A DNA stretch of 64,000 nt, taken from NCBI RefSeq assembly GCF_947179515.1, contig NC_067473.1, positions 106,221,282 to 106,285,281 on the forward strand. Reading direction: 5' to 3'. Positions 1 to 10,842 of this stretch are shown piece by piece; position 1 is the first letter of the stretch; the number at the start of each line of letters is the position of its first letter. This DNA comes from Apodemus sylvaticus (lineage: Eukaryota > Chordata > Mammalia > Rodentia > Muridae). The notes beneath the pieces were generated by a model. The model searched no databases. It had not been told where the DNA came from and worked only from the letters and a program-made list of their open reading frames with translations. A program made the position numbers and the translations under genes.

Positions 1-742
1 AGGCTAGATAATAAGAAAATAAGAGATGATAATCAAAGAATATAATAAAATAAAATATGATCAATAAAAAATAGCACAAAGGAATATAGTAGACAAACAG
101 AAGGAAAAGAGCCCAAAAGGAGGCACAAGAAACAGAACCACTTCTTCACATTCTCAGGAATCCCATAAAATCCCTAAGCAGGAAGTCATACTATATATGG
201 AAAAGACCTATCAGCTAAAATGAAAGAATAAAAACATATAAAGAATAAAAAGCAATAAACATAAAATAAGTTGCTTGTGAAAAAGAAAATTTGTAATATT
301 GTAAATCAAAAATATTCAATTTTGTGTTGGTCATCCGCTCTAGTGGGCATGGACCCCCAACTTATGAGTTCTCTGTGTTCCCAGTGATTTTGCTTTAGAA
401 GAAACTACATGTTGATTAGCAAGAAGTGTTCATCAATTGGGAATTGCTTCTGGGTTAGGGATCAGGACTTGTCTCCACTTCTCTTTGTAACCCAAGGACC
501 CCATCTGGTGCAGACCTTTGCAGACCCTGTGTATGCTACCTAATGTCAGTGAGTTCATATGTATATCGATCTTGTTAATTTAGAGGGTTTTGTTTCCTTT
601 GTGTACTACATTCCCTCCCTAGGGGCTCTAACACTTTTTTCATCCTGTTCCAGAGGCTTGCTTGAGCCCTGAATGGAAGGATTTGATGAAGGCATTCATC
701 CCATTTATGGCTAAGTTTTCCAAGATCTCTTACTCTGCTTAA
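1..742 (-). mobile_element. L1 (Lx-type) 3' region, entered from the left edge
   Basis: An A-rich segment (1-290) with a 'cacaagaaacag...caggaatcccataaaa' block is followed by a G/T-richer segment (310-740) that I recognise as the long 3' region of old rodent L1 copies. Antisense ORF2 follows at about 745, so the order fits a minus-strand L1 whose 3' end lies outside the window. The family name is from memory of the repeat and was not searched. Confidence 0.55.
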
Positions 743-1131
743 TGTGTGGGCACTTGGTGCTCCACTGTGAGTATAAATCTATTGTGTAAATATACCACAT
801 CTTTTTTTGTCCATTTATCTATTGAGGGACATCTAGGTTGTTTCCAATTTCCTACAATTATTAATAAAGCAGCAATAAACATTTTGGGTATGTATGTCTG
901 TAACCAGATGTAGACTCCTTGGGTATGTGCACAAGGTATAGATGGTATAGCTGTATCTTGATGTAGATTGATCTTATCTTTCTGAGGAATTCCTACACTG
1001 ATTTCCATGGAGGTCATACAAGTTGTGCTCCCACCATCAGTGGATCAGTAATCCCCTTTATTTCACATCCTAACCTGTATGAATTGTCACTTGTTTTATT
1101 GATCTTAGTCATTTTGACAGTTGTAAGATGA
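743..1131 (-). pseudogene. L1 ORF2 C-terminal remnant
   Basis: Read on the minus strand this gives the L1 ORF2 C-terminal region, with recognisable pieces such as IAALLIIVGNWKQPRCPSIDKW, and a 92-residue open stretch at 739-1017. Many substitutions show an old, dead copy. It continues at 1228 after a small inverted insert. Confidence 0.8.
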
Positions 1132-1144
1132 ATTATCCAAGTAC

Positions 1145-1227
1145 ACAAAATCCCAGGACAACTGAAACAATTCTGTTGAAGGTATCACTATGTCTCATTA
1201 CAAAAACAGCAAGGAACTGGCACAGAG
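1145..1227 (+). repeat. Inverted insert copied from 1869-1975
   Basis: This segment is the reverse complement of 1869-1975, nearly identical over its first ~60 bases and with an internal gap of about 25-30 bases. It interrupts an otherwise collinear minus-strand L1 and replaces roughly 20-25 bases of it. The shared non-consensus bases argue for local copying. Confidence 0.75.
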
Positions 1228-2560
1228 TTTATATATTTCCATAATAGCTAAGTATGGTTAAAATTTCTTTAAATGTTTCTCAATCATTTGAACTTTCTCT
1301 TTTCAGAATTTTCTAATTAGTTATGTATCCCATTTTCAATTGGGTTATTTGGGGGTTTTATTTGCTATGTATTTTTTAGTTCTTTATATTTTTATATTAC
1401 CTATTGGATTTGTAGTTGTTACAGTTTTTTCATTCTTTAGGAAGACAATTTGTCTGAACGGCAGTGTCCTCTCCCATGCAGAAGTTTATGAGTTGCATAA
1501 GATCTCATTCATTAATTGTTCATGCTACCATCTTGATAATCATGTTCTGTTCAGAAAGTCTTTTCCTGTGTCGGTGCATTCAAGGCTGTTTCTCATTTTT
1601 TGCTTTTATCAGTTTCAGTGTATGCAGTTTCATGTTGAGGTCTTTGATCCTTTTTGACTTGAGTACTGTGCAGGATGCTAAGTATGTATTTATTTGCATT
1701 CTTCTACATGCAAACAACAGTCTGACCAGCATCAGATGTTTAAAATGCTGTGGGTTTTTTTTTTTTGCAGAGTATATTTATGACTTCTATATCAAAAATC
1801 TGGTGACCATAGGGTTGAAAATTTATGTCTGGATCTTCAGTTTGATCCCAAAGTTGATGTGTCTGTTTCTGTGCCAGTTCCTTACTGTTTTGATTACTAT
1901 AGTTCTGTAATGAAACTTGCAATGAGCCATAGTGATACCTTCAACAGAATTGTTTCAGTTGTCCTGGGATTTTGTGGTTCAGCATAAAGCTGAAAATAGT
2001 TTATTCATGATCTGTGAAGAATTATGTTGGAATTTGGATGGGGTTACATTGAATGTGTAGATTGCTTTTAGTAAGATGACCATGTTTTGCTATGTTAATC
2101 CTACTGATCCATGAGCCTGGGAGATCTTTCTGTCTTCTGGTATTTTCTTCATTTTCCTTCTAAACTTTTTATCACACAAGTGTTTTATTTGGTTGGTTAT
2201 AGATTAGATCAGTATATTTTATATAATTTGAGGCTATTATAAAAGGTATTATTTCTTTTATTCCTAAGTCCATTTACCATTTTTATATAGGAAAAATACA
2301 GATTTGTGTGATTTAATTTAGTATTGAGTTATTTTGCTGAAAGTGTTTATCAGCTTTAGGATTTTCTTAGTGAAATTTTTAGGATACTTTATATTATCAT
2401 ATCATCTATAAAAGATACTTTGACATCTTTTCAAATTTTAATCTGTTGTCTTATTGAACTAGCTAATATTTCAAGTGCTATAATGAAGTTGTTTTTAGTT
2501 TCTCTTCATTTAAGTTGATGTTGTCTATGGACTTGATTTAAGTTGCCCTAATTTATGATT
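1228..2560 (-). pseudogene. L1 ORF2 remnant, RT to C-terminal part, 5'-truncated
   Basis: Antisense L1 ORF2 continues from 743-1131: the region before the C-terminal domain, then the reverse-transcriptase region, with 'gaattatgttggaattt' and 'taatcctactgatccatgag' read on the plus strand. It is heavily diverged with many stops and ends at about 2560, where a plus-strand L1 3' UTR begins. The open frames on the plus strand here (105 and 148 residues) are opposite-strand artefacts. Confidence 0.8.
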
Positions 2561-2562
2561 TA

Positions 2563-3150
2563 GTAGACTGCCTCACTTGGGGATCTACCCACTACACAGT
2601 CACCAAACCCAGACACTGTTTGTGGATGCCAAGAAGTGCTCGCTGAAAGGAGCCTGATATAGCTGTCTCCTGAGAGGCTCTGCCAGAGCCTGATAAATAT
2701 AAAAGTGGATGCTCACAGCCAACAACTGGACTGAGCACTGGGTCCCCAATGGAGAAGTTAGGGAAAGGACTGAAGGATCTGAAGGGGTTTGCCTTTAGGA
2801 AGAACAACAATACCTACCAACCAGAGTACCCAGAACTCCCAGGGACAAAGCCACCAACGAAAGAGTACACATGGAGAGACCCATGGCTCCAGCCACACAT
2901 GTAGCAGAAGATGGCCTTGTCAGGCATCAATGGGATGAGAGGCCATTGGTCCTATGAAGGCTCGATAGATGCCCCAGTGTAAGGGAATTCAAGGGCAGAG
3001 AGGTGGAAGTGAGTGTGTGGGTAGGGGAACACCCTCATAGAAGCAGGGGGAGGAGGTAGGATAAGGGGCTTCCAGGGGGGCCTGGAAAAAGGGGATAACA
3101 TTTGAAATGTAAACAAAAAAATCCAATTAAAAATTTTTTAAAAAATGAAA
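2563..3150 (+). mobile_element. L1 3' UTR, 5'-truncated copy with A-rich tail
   Basis: This is the typical murine L1 3' UTR in order: 'cagtcaccaaacccagacac', 'ctctgccagagcctgataaa', 'actgagcactgggtccccaa', a G-rich run, then 'ataacatttgaaatgtaaac' and an A-rich tail. It meets the 5' end of the minus-strand L1 head to head at about 2560. Confidence 0.88.
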
Positions 3151-4017
3151 GAACAAAGATGCCAGAAGTTTGGTAGAGTTATGAGTATAATTGTGAAATT
3201 ATCAAATAATAATACAAATTAAAATAAAAAAATGCCTTAATTTTTAACAGGTCTATTTCTTGTGTCACTAATCTCTCTAGTACTTTTTTATGAGTGGGTG
3301 TTGGGTTTTTGTCAATGATCTTTTCTTTTGAGGCATCTCTCAAGCCCAGATACATACTTTAAATGGAGACTATGCTGTACATGCTAGGAGTAACTGTTCC
3401 TAACAGCAAAGAAGAAATTATTTCCAGAGTTGATAGAAATTGCTGTGGAGAAAATGAAAGCAAAGGAAGTGACTTATCACTGAAGAAGTGGAAATCTATG
3501 TGTAGACTATCATGATAAAAACAGTTAAGGGTCAGATATCTGATTCCGTATCTTTTCACTCCCTGTTTGCCACTGAATTGACAACCATGGTAGAAGAAAA
3601 GAACTCGAACACTTTTTTTTGTTTTTTAAGGCAATCACTTGTTAAGTGTCTGAGAATTTTGAAGTGCCCACTTTGGTTATCCCCTGCAGATGACAGCTCA
3701 AGGAAATCAAGCTATTGTCACACCCCACCACATGCAGGCAATCAAACAATTCCATTATCATTTCAGGGAATATTCAGTCAATCTTCCACAGAGAAATGGA
3801 CCTGTTCAAAACCATATAATTATCAGTAGCAGCATCACTAACTATATATCTTTTTTTCTTGCTGTTAGAGTGTTACAGACTAAGGAACTGCTCAGTTGTC
3901 TCCAGAAGGTGATGGTGATGGGTGACAGGCCATTAAGAGGTGGTCAAGCTTAAATGAAGACATTAAAGGGAACTTTCCTGAAATCCTTCATTTCCTCAGT
4001 AAAACAGTTACCTGAGG
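3151..4017. other. No recognised gene or repeat
   Basis: AT-rich sequence. Two overlapping open frames on plus (3512-3829 and 3690-3953) show no domain, no supporting splice signals and no residues that I recognise. Nothing else is supported. Confidence 0.5.
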
Positions 4018-4246
4018 GCTAGAGATGCAGCACAATGATTAACAGCACTTGTGCTCCTTAGGAGACTAGATTTCAGTTTCTGGCACACACATCTGCCAGC
4101 TCAAAACTTCCTGTAACTCCAGCGCCAGGGTCCTGTAATACTTCTGGCCTCAATAGCCTTAGCAGGCAGCTGCACTCATGTGTAGATGTACATACTGCCA
4201 CATCTTTCTCATGGAAAAAAATTTAAAAAACAAATAAATAACTGGA
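4018..4246 (+). mobile_element. B3-type SINE
   Basis: The tRNA-related head is degenerate ('gggctagagatgcagcacaa'). It is followed by the B3 body ('ctcaaaacttcctgtaactc', 'agcgccagggtcctgtaata', 'cttctggcctcaatagcc') and ends in an A-rich (AAATA) tail. Confidence 0.8.
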
Positions 4247-4455
4247 AGTTGGACCTTTTTCCTTTAGCTACCTCATGACAACCGAATGAGAAAGTATCTA
4301 CCTCAGAGGCAGAAAAAGAGCCCTTTGTAGAAAATGGAGCCACTTTTTGATCTAGGGACTCCCAACTTCTAGAGTTGTGTGTGTGGAGGGATGGAAATTG
4401 TTTAAATTATCCATGATTTTTATAGCATTTGGAACTGACTGAAAAAGAAACTCTG

Positions 4456-4487
4456 CCCCCCCCCCCCCCCCCCGACACACACACACC
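4456..4487 (+). repeat. (C)18 run followed by (CA)n
   Basis: An uninterrupted run of 18 C (4456-4473), a G, then a short (AC)n. Long poly-C runs are uncommon in mammalian DNA and are prone to length error. Confidence 0.95.
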
Positions 4488-4564
4488 AACTCTACCAATT
4501 GGTACAAAAGGGCCAGGCTGAGAAGAAAAACTTTGAAGGAAACATTCTTAAATGCTTTCTGTCT

Positions 4565-4690
4565 TGACATATGCTGTGGCTTGAATGCGTTTTCTCCTAA
4601 ACTCAAATATTGCCATCGCAATAAGAATGTCAGCCATTAAGAAGTGGTTAGACCACGGACAGCATTAAAGGTCCTGATGAAGAACAGCCA
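4565..4690 (+). mobile_element. Possible ancient LTR fragment
   Basis: The string 'tatgctgtggcttgaatg' followed by 'cattaagaagtggttagacc' resembles the start of old mammalian MaLR-like LTRs. It is short and diverged, so the class is uncertain. Confidence 0.3.
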
Positions 4691-5589
4691 CTAAGTATGT
4701 TGGCCTTCTCTTCAGTATTCCACACTGGTAAGGCTGAGAGGGTATCCCTTTGAGAGTTCTTAGCAGACAAAGTTTCCTTGGAAAAAGTGACATCCTTCAG
4801 TAGACACTATGCCTTCTGGGCCCTTAATAATGATTTTACCAAACTCAAAAGTTGTGGGGAAATTCTTTTCTGTTCCACATTATATTGTAGTGCTCACAGC
4901 CTGAAATATTTTCTCTTTTCTCTTCTTGTCTTTAATCTCCTGCTCTTTCCCTTTTATTACCAGAACAGATCATGTTAATGATATTTTTTTTGAGTAAAGG
5001 ATTCTGAAAAGTTGCTTGAATTATGTGTAACCTCCAGGAGAAGGTTATATGCAGTTGTATGCTGAGCTTCTTAGAAGTCCTTTCTCTTGTCATGTTTCTT
5101 CTACTCTGTTTTTACAGAACCCACAGCCAAATGTAGCCCTCCAAAGCAGTCTTTCTAGACTCTATAAGATGAAAATATTCATTTTTAATATATTATTGCT
5201 AGACAACACATTTGTCATTTTAAGAGACAGAGAGAACATCTCAATGTTAAGGACCATGTGAAAACCAGCACTACCAGTTAGCTTAATTTGAAACAGACCA
5301 GAGTCATCTGAAAAAGGAGTCTCAATCCAGGGATTGCCTAAATCAGTCTGGCCTATAGACATGTCTGTAGGAGAACTGTCAGGATTGCTTATTAATTTAC
5401 AAGGACTAAGCCCACTGCCCACACCATATGTCTATAGATAGTGAGTCCTGAATTGAAGAAGAAAGTTAGCCGAGCTTGAGAGACTGAGACAGCCAGTACC
5501 ATTCCTTCATTCATTCATCTGCAGTATATTCTTGGGTGTAATTTTCCTGCTCAAAGGTAACATTCATGGAATAGTAAAGAGCCCTGCTT
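4691..5589. other. No recognised gene; repeat-poor
   Basis: AT-rich sequence with short open frames on both strands (up to 86 residues) that overlap each other and carry no recognisable domain. A short CATT run lies near 5507. Confidence 0.5.
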
Positions 5590-5728
5590 TCCTGTTCTTT
5601 TCTTAAAAGTTCCTATCTTGATTTCCCTCAATGCTAGACTGTACTCTGGAAGCATAAGGCAAAATAAATCTTTTACTCCCTTAAAGTTGCTTTTGATCAA
5701 AGCATTTTATCACAGTAACAGAAAGGAA
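5590..5728 (+). mobile_element. MaLR LTR 3' end fragment
   Basis: The order 'gcataaggcaaaataaatct', 'aaagttgcttttgatcaaag', 'cattttatcacagtaaca' matches the 3' part of rodent MaLR LTRs, including the polyadenylation signal AATAAA. The 5' boundary is not clear and may lie near 5460. Confidence 0.5.
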
Positions 5729-5924
5729 GCAAGATCAACAGTCCATTATCCTGATTGTCCTTATGACTGTCTCTCGTCTCACACATTCTTTTGAGTCTTA
5801 TAATGGATTCTATAATAACCACAAATACTCAGACATATTTCTTGAAAGTTGTGTTGTAAATACTGAAAATAAGTGTTGATGAAACAGGAGATGAAAATTA
5901 AGATGCTATTTATACTAATAGATT

Positions 5925-6330
5925 GTTATTTAGCCATACAAATTACTAAATCATGTCATTTGTAAGGAAATAATCGAATTATAGATCATCTTGTCAAGCA
6001 AAATTATGTAGGTCCAGGAAGACAATTAACCCATGCTATTCCTCATATAAAGAAACTTACAAACCTATGACATGAAAGAAATAGAAACTGATGAGAGACA
6101 AGCTGGAGGGAGTAAATGAAATATTACAGATACAGAACATGGCCAACATAATCTCACTCATACGTATAATATGAACTGTTCATATCTTTGAAGGATGGTA
6201 CAACAGAGGTTACTAGAGGTTAGAAACTTCCTGGGATGAGGGGTACAGATGAATACAATGTTACACTTATATAGGAATGAAAATATATCACTCAATGGAT
6301 ATTCCAGTTTCCCAGATTATTACACAATGT
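5925..6330 (+). mobile_element. Ancient mammalian L1 3' end
   Basis: Degenerate sense L1: 'gttatttagccatacaaatt', 'aaatcatgtcatttgtaagg', 'aatctcactcatacgtataa', then 'acagaggttactagagg'. This is the 3' end style of old (L1M-like) elements, far more diverged than the rodent L1s elsewhere here. Confidence 0.5.
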
Positions 6331-6539
6331 GTATAACAATTAAAACATCACATTATCTATTCTGAACAAATATATCATTACAACATTAAAAATACATAGA
6401 GGAAAAACATTAAGTGTGTAGTAAGTCTAGAAAATAATGTTTAACACTGATATTATAATTATTATTTATAATATTTATTATCATATAGAGCTAAGAAAAT
6501 TAATATTGACTGTTCTATAAAAATCATTGTTAGCACTAC

Positions 6540-6780
6540 TTTATTTTTTATTGGATATTTTCTTTATTTATATTTCATATGTTATCCCTCTCCGGATTTC
6601 CCATCTGGAAACTCCCTATACCATTCCCTCTCTCCCTGCTTCTATGAGGGTGCTCCACCACCCCTGTCTCCCTGCCCTGGCTTTCTCCTACACTCTACAC
6701 TGGGGCATCAAGCCTTCAAAGGACCAAGGGTCACTTCTCCCATTAATGCCTGACAAAGCCATCCTGATTAGCACCACTTT
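6540..6780 (-). mobile_element. L1 3' UTR end, 5'-truncated
   Basis: Antisense L1 3' terminus: 'ggatattttctttatttata' next to the A-tail side, then the C-rich run, then 'ctggggcatcaagccttcaa' and 'aggaccaagggtcac'. Only about 240 bases of the 3' UTR remain. Confidence 0.85.
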
Positions 6781-6904
6781 AAAATAAACAAGTAGATACT
6801 AACACACATGAATGGCAAAAGACAATGTCACGATTTGGAGCTAAGAGTGTGGTTCTTTTTTTAATTATTTAAAAACTATTCTACATCTAACATGACAGAA
6901 TTTT

Positions 6905-7125
6905 AACAAAAAGTTATTTATTTTCAGTTTATATGTATTGGGGTTTTATGTGCATGTATGTATATGAACAGCATGTGTGCAGTGCCTACAGAAATCAAAA
7001 GAGGGAATCTCCAAAATCTAGAGTGACACATAGTTGTATACTACCACGTGGGTGCTAAGAACTAAACCTGGGTCCTCCGCAGGAGCAAACCACTGAGACA
7101 ATTCCCCAGAGCCACCAATACTCTT
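6905..7125 (-). mobile_element. B3-type SINE
   Basis: Antisense order: 'tatgtgcatgtatg', 'aaatcaaaagagggaatct', 'gtgggtgctaagaactaaac', 'ctgggtcctccgcaggagca', 'aaaccactgag'. This is a diverged full-length-like B3. Confidence 0.78.
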
Positions 7126-7167
7126 AGTCACTGAAACAATTCTCCAGCATTATGCGACAGTTTCATT

Positions 7168-7206
7168 GTTTATTATTATTACTATTATTGTTATTATTAT
7201 TATTAT
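7168..7206. repeat. (TTA)n microsatellite
   Basis: Imperfect TTA/ATT triplet array with single ACT and TTG interruptions. Confidence 0.9.
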
Positions 7207-7785
7207 TTCTTGGGAAGTTGGTTGTATTACTGAATGTCTAAAGTGGTAAAAACCAAGTGCACCTTTGTATCTGTTAATTACAGAAAATTAACAATATTCT
7301 GTTTTGCAAGTTAATAAAGTATAAATGATTGGGTATGTTTCTATGATGGCATGAATATCTAAGAAGGAGCACATTTAGAAGAATTTAGTGTAAATTTAAT
7401 AAATATATGAAATCTGTATCTGCAGAGTCATAGACAAGAAATAGACAAAGCTGTGGTTGCCACATTTTTACTAATGGTTCTACAGCCTCCTCACAGGAAA
7501 TCATCTCCCTCTAGACCTGAAGTAGAACATTATGTACAGAGTTCCTAGAAGAAATTTGAAATTTTACTTCATTCTTCATAGTATTTTATATTTACTTAAC
7601 TGTTTTCCCATCCTGGAATCTCCATGAAATAATAATTTACTGTTCTCTCTGATACTTTATAAAAGAGAGTGATAGAGTCAGACAGAGACAGCAAAGAGAA
7701 AAAGACAAAGAGAGACAGAGAACTACTGGTTCATGTGTGTCAGTCAATAGACAATAGACTTAGTTATCTTTTTTCACCTTCATAG
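7207..7785. other. No recognised gene
   Basis: AT-rich. A purine-rich GA stretch lies at about 7663-7720. No coding or RNA signal seen. Confidence 0.5.
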
Positions 7786-8110
7786 TTCTTGTGGTAGTCT
7801 GAATGAGACTGTCCTTCACAGGCTGTTGCATTTGAACACCAAGTCACCAAGCATTTGCACTGCTTAGGGATGTCTATGGGGCCAGGCCTCCTTGCTGTTG
7901 AAATAAGTCATTAAACTATTCCCAGGTCAGTCTCTGTGTCTTGATTACAGTTTGAGATACAAGCCCTCATGTTCTATACCAGTCACCATACCAAGTGACT
8001 TCCCTGTCATGATGGACTCTAATGTCTGTAGAACCAAAAGCTCAGATAAACACTTCCTTCTATAAGTTGCCTTGGTCAGCAATACAGAAGTGAATAGTAC
8101 AATCCTGAAG
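7786..8110 (+). mobile_element. MaLR LTR (ORR1-like)
   Basis: Starts 'ttgtggtagtctgaatgaga', has 'gcatttgaacaccaagtcac', and ends with 'cacttccttctataagttgc' and 'cttggtcagcaatacagaa'. This is the 5'-to-3' order of an ORR1-related LTR, with internal sequence lost. The open frame on minus at 7945-8199 is antisense to it. Confidence 0.65.
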
Positions 8111-8479
8111 ATAGAACTTGGATTGTCAGGCATGGTAACAAGACCTTTCTCTGATGAACTAACTACCTTACATACCAAATGTGTATGTTTCAGAAACAAA
8201 TAATGAATACATTACAATGAATGATAGATGACAAAAAAGATTTTTATAATTTGCATATTCAATTCTCTACAGAAAATTACTTAAAGTACCTTGAAAAAGT
8301 ACACATGTTCACTATTAAAAATTTTTAATAATGTATTTGTATGCTCTTACCACAGAAAAATAGACATCTTGAAATAATTCTTGCTTACCTATTTTGGAGT
8401 CTTCTCCAAAGATTATCTACATAATAATACTATTTTTTTAAAATACTGGAATTTTTTCTAAACAAATTTTTCTTCTGAT

Positions 8480-8925
8480 ATAGTACTTAAACATAATTGT
8501 CTTTAAAAGTATACTTGATTCCAATTTTTCCTTAAAAGTTTTACTGTTATGCTATTCTCTGGAAAACTATGTTCTGTCTCTCTGTTGTGGGACAAAACAA
8601 ACTCTGAACAAGAGGGCTGGGGGTTGTGAGAAGTGGGGGATCCACAGTCTGTGTTCTCCTTTATCAGACCAGAAGGAGAAATAGAGGGGTCTCTGAGTAA
8701 AGCTGTGGCTCCTGGTCTCCTCTCTGGACACTCAGTGTACCACTGGGAGTCAGGAATGTGACTGGGGATGGGGCTGTCCCTGGGTCTACCTTTCCATCTG
8801 GGTGTCTGTATACCAGGCAGAAAGGTGAGGGGAGAGGCAGAGTTTGGGACCAGAGGAAATAGGTCTGTATGGGAGAAAGGGTCAAGTATACCACATGTGC
8901 TAGAAGAAAGGAGGCTTTCCAAAGG
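8480..8925. other. GC-richer block of unknown origin with a 139-codon frame
   Basis: A block (about 8570-8925) clearly richer in G and C than its surroundings, holding an open frame on minus (8503-8922) whose translation is rich in Pro, Ser and Thr and contains a Cys-Pro-Glu-Arg-Arg run. I see no domain, signal peptide or known repeat consensus. It could be a diverged LTR or a processed fragment of a transcript. Confidence 0.35.
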
Positions 8926-9276
8926 AGTTTTACATGTGAGTCTTTAAGACAAAGGCCTTCCCTGAGGTGATCGTTAAGGAAGAGACTATCGTTGCTTGTT
9001 CATGCTGCTTTATTTGATGGTGGATATAAATGCATACACTTTATTGGGGTGTTTATGCTATGATGATCTAATGCCTATGGTCCTTTGTGTGGTGTCATGG
9101 AGACCTATTCCAGAGCGGGTAAAGGCCCATAGGGAATGGCTCCACTCCTGCTATTCACAATTCTGAGTTCCTTCAATCTTACCATTTCTTATGTCTGTCT
9201 GGTAACAAAGTTCCACATGCTCTACAATTCTCTCTAGTCATGGAGACCAGCACTAAATGATACATCATTCAAATCT
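8926..9276. other. No recognised gene
   Basis: Ordinary-composition sequence ending at a poly-A run. No AATAAA lies just upstream of the run, so I do not call a processed pseudogene. Confidence 0.4.
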
Positions 9277-9299
9277 AAAAAAAAAAAAAAAAAAAAAAA
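9277..9299 (+). repeat. poly-A run
   Basis: A run of about 23 A. It may be the tail of an unrecognised retrocopy to its left, but no clear element was identified. Confidence 0.9.
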
Positions 9300-9419
9300 T
9301 GGATGGAAGAGGTTAGTCTCTGGAAGTAGTAATTCTGACAATGAAAGCATTGGATATTTACTTATTTTTCCTTACTTTTCACTTTGTTTGTATGAGAATG
9401 TTATATTCTGTAGTTGCCT

Positions 9420-10030
9420 GCAGCTACTGCAAATTGGGTTCCTAGAACAGAAGCTGAGGGATGGATGGAGAAGGGGTGAAAAGAAGGAGCACCAGGATGA
9501 TAGCTTATCAATTCAGGCCAAAATTTTAATGGAGGTCAGACCACTTAACAGTTTGGGCAAGCCCCTCCTCCCAGTCTGGGGGGATAGGGGGTGGGGGCTG
9601 GGAGGGGTAAATTCCAGAGAAGTGGTCAGGCTGTTCGCTGGGCATTGTCTCCACTGCTCGGGCTTTTGGGCGGGTCACTTGCTTAATTCAGGAATTCATA
9701 GATCTGGAGGAACAAGGAACTTCAGCTTCACCCTAGGTGGAGCGGGATCCTAACTAGCATGGGATTCCCAGCTCAACAAAGGCTAGGAGAAGTTCACCTT
9801 GACCAATGTCAAGTTCACTCTGAGCAATCCACACTAGGATAAAAATTCCTGCTGTAACCTACTTCCCCATTATAACCTAAAGTCAGATTCCTACCCAAAG
9901 CCCTTGTCCTTGGCCAGTGTCATGTTCCTACCAAGTGGCATTACACCCATTATGGCTCTGTACATGAGAACACAAAATTGTGCCCTGAACAAGAAAAACA
10001 CAAGACATAGAGTGATATAAGAGTGAATAA
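9420..10030. other. Unclassified, LTR-like sequence
   Basis: G-rich in the middle (9570-9610), with a 121-residue open frame on plus (9388-9753) that has no recognisable domain. Composition and blocks such as 'cccagctcaacaaaggctag' look like a decayed LTR or ERV piece, but I could not assign it to a family. It lies directly upstream of the B4 SINE. Confidence 0.3.
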
Positions 10031-10078
10031 AGCACTTCCTTTGCAAAGCAATCTGATCTGTTGATCCTGCATAAAATA

Positions 10079-10239
10079 TTGAATACCATGGTGCACATCT
10101 GTAATCCCAGGACTCCCATGGTGAGCTGAGAGAAAGACACAGAAGGAGTATGCAGGGAAGCAACACCAGGAGAGATCCTCCCTAACAAACTGGAATGAAA
10201 GTAGTAACTCTTCAGTCACATGCTGTGGCATGCTCATCC
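10079..10239 (+). mobile_element. B4 SINE, left part
   Basis: 'ggtgcacatctgtaatccca', 'gactcccatggtgagctgag', 'ggagtatgcagggaagcaac' and 'tgctgtggcatgctcatcc' follow the B4 consensus order. The element stops at 10239 where an LTR begins and resumes at 12044. Confidence 0.78.
10236..10239. repeat. Target-site duplication ATCC, left copy
   Basis: ATCC immediately before TGAAAGG of the left LTR. The same four bases follow CCTTTCA of the right LTR at 12044-12047. Four bases is the usual duplication length of gammaretrovirus-like integrases. Confidence 0.85.
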
Positions 10240-10498
10240 TGAAAGGATAGAAAATAATTCAGCCTAACTCTAATGACCCCAAGAAATCAGGAGTTTAAAA
10301 TGCTATCTCATTTTGTTAAAAACTAGGTAAAAGGTCACATTCCAGAGCCTGCCCTTCATTTAGACCTAGCAGAAAGGCCTTGAATAGGTGATCCTGGCCC
10401 CATAGGGTAACTGGAAATGGGCTAAGCTTATATTCTGTAAACTTACGCCATTACCCCTAAGCAGGAGTTCACGCAGCTGTAGACATTATAGGAAACTA

Positions 10499-10614
10499 AT
10501 TGGTCCACTGAGTGTGGGGCTCCGATAATTTAAACTGATTGGCCTAAAAACTATGGAGTGGTACAAATCAATTGGCTTGCATTTCATGGGCTCTCCATGC
10601 TAAGAAATGATTGG
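10499..10614 (+). promoter_or_regulatory. Four ATTGG (inverted CCAAT) boxes in U3
   Basis: ATTGG occurs at 10499-10503, 10538-10542, 10571-10575 and 10610-10614. CCAAT clusters are typical NF-Y-type sites of promoters. Binding is inferred, not shown. Confidence 0.6.
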
Positions 10615-10642
10615 TTTGTGATTCGCGGGTTCTGTCTTAAAT

Positions 10643-10650
10643 TTATAAAA
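10643..10650 (+). promoter_or_regulatory. TATA box of left LTR
   Basis: TTATAAAA, about 30 bases before the likely start of R ('cactctgggtcc') and 78 bases before the polyadenylation signal. Confidence 0.7.
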
Positions 10651-10727
10651 GCTGTCACAATTCAGCACTCTGGGTCCATAGTCCTCTAACCCTGCGTGGT
10701 GCACGGCTATGGAACCCAGAATTCTAG

Positions 10728-10733
10728 AATAAA
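10728..10733 (+). terminator. Polyadenylation signal of left LTR
   Basis: AATAAA in 'attctagaataaagaaatcc', where an R-region signal is expected. Confidence 0.7.
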
Positions 10734-10842
10734 GAAATCCTCATGCTATTGCATTGAGACCATTTCTTGCGAGTGATTTGGGTGTTGCCTTCCGGGGTAT
10801 GGGGTGCTGGGGCACCCTTGGTTTTGGGGGTCTTACATTTTT

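Larger units (their letters stand above)
10240..10837 (+). mobile_element. Left LTR
   Basis: 598 bases, starting TG (TGAAAGGATAG) and ending CA (GGGGGTCTTACA). U3 holds four ATTGG boxes and a TATA box, R holds AATAAA. The last bases resemble the 'GGGGTCTTTCA' end of murine class I LTRs. The family was not assigned. Confidence 0.88.

Noticed and set aside
1464..1910. 148-residue open frame on plus with many hydrophobic residues
   Set aside because: It is the antisense of decayed L1 ORF2; hydrophobic Phe/Leu/Ile runs are expected from A-rich L1 read backwards.
1..3150. One large twin-primed L1 spanning 1-3150
   Set aside because: The minus-strand part already contains its own 3' region and the plus-strand part also has a 3' end, so these are two elements meeting at their 5' sides.
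3690..3953. Possible pseudogene frame at 3690-3953
   Set aside because: No known protein recognised, overlapping frames on the same strand, no splice or tail evidence.
9000..9299. Processed pseudogene ending in the poly-A at 9277
   Set aside because: No polyadenylation signal just upstream, no recognisable coding sequence and no flanking duplication seen.
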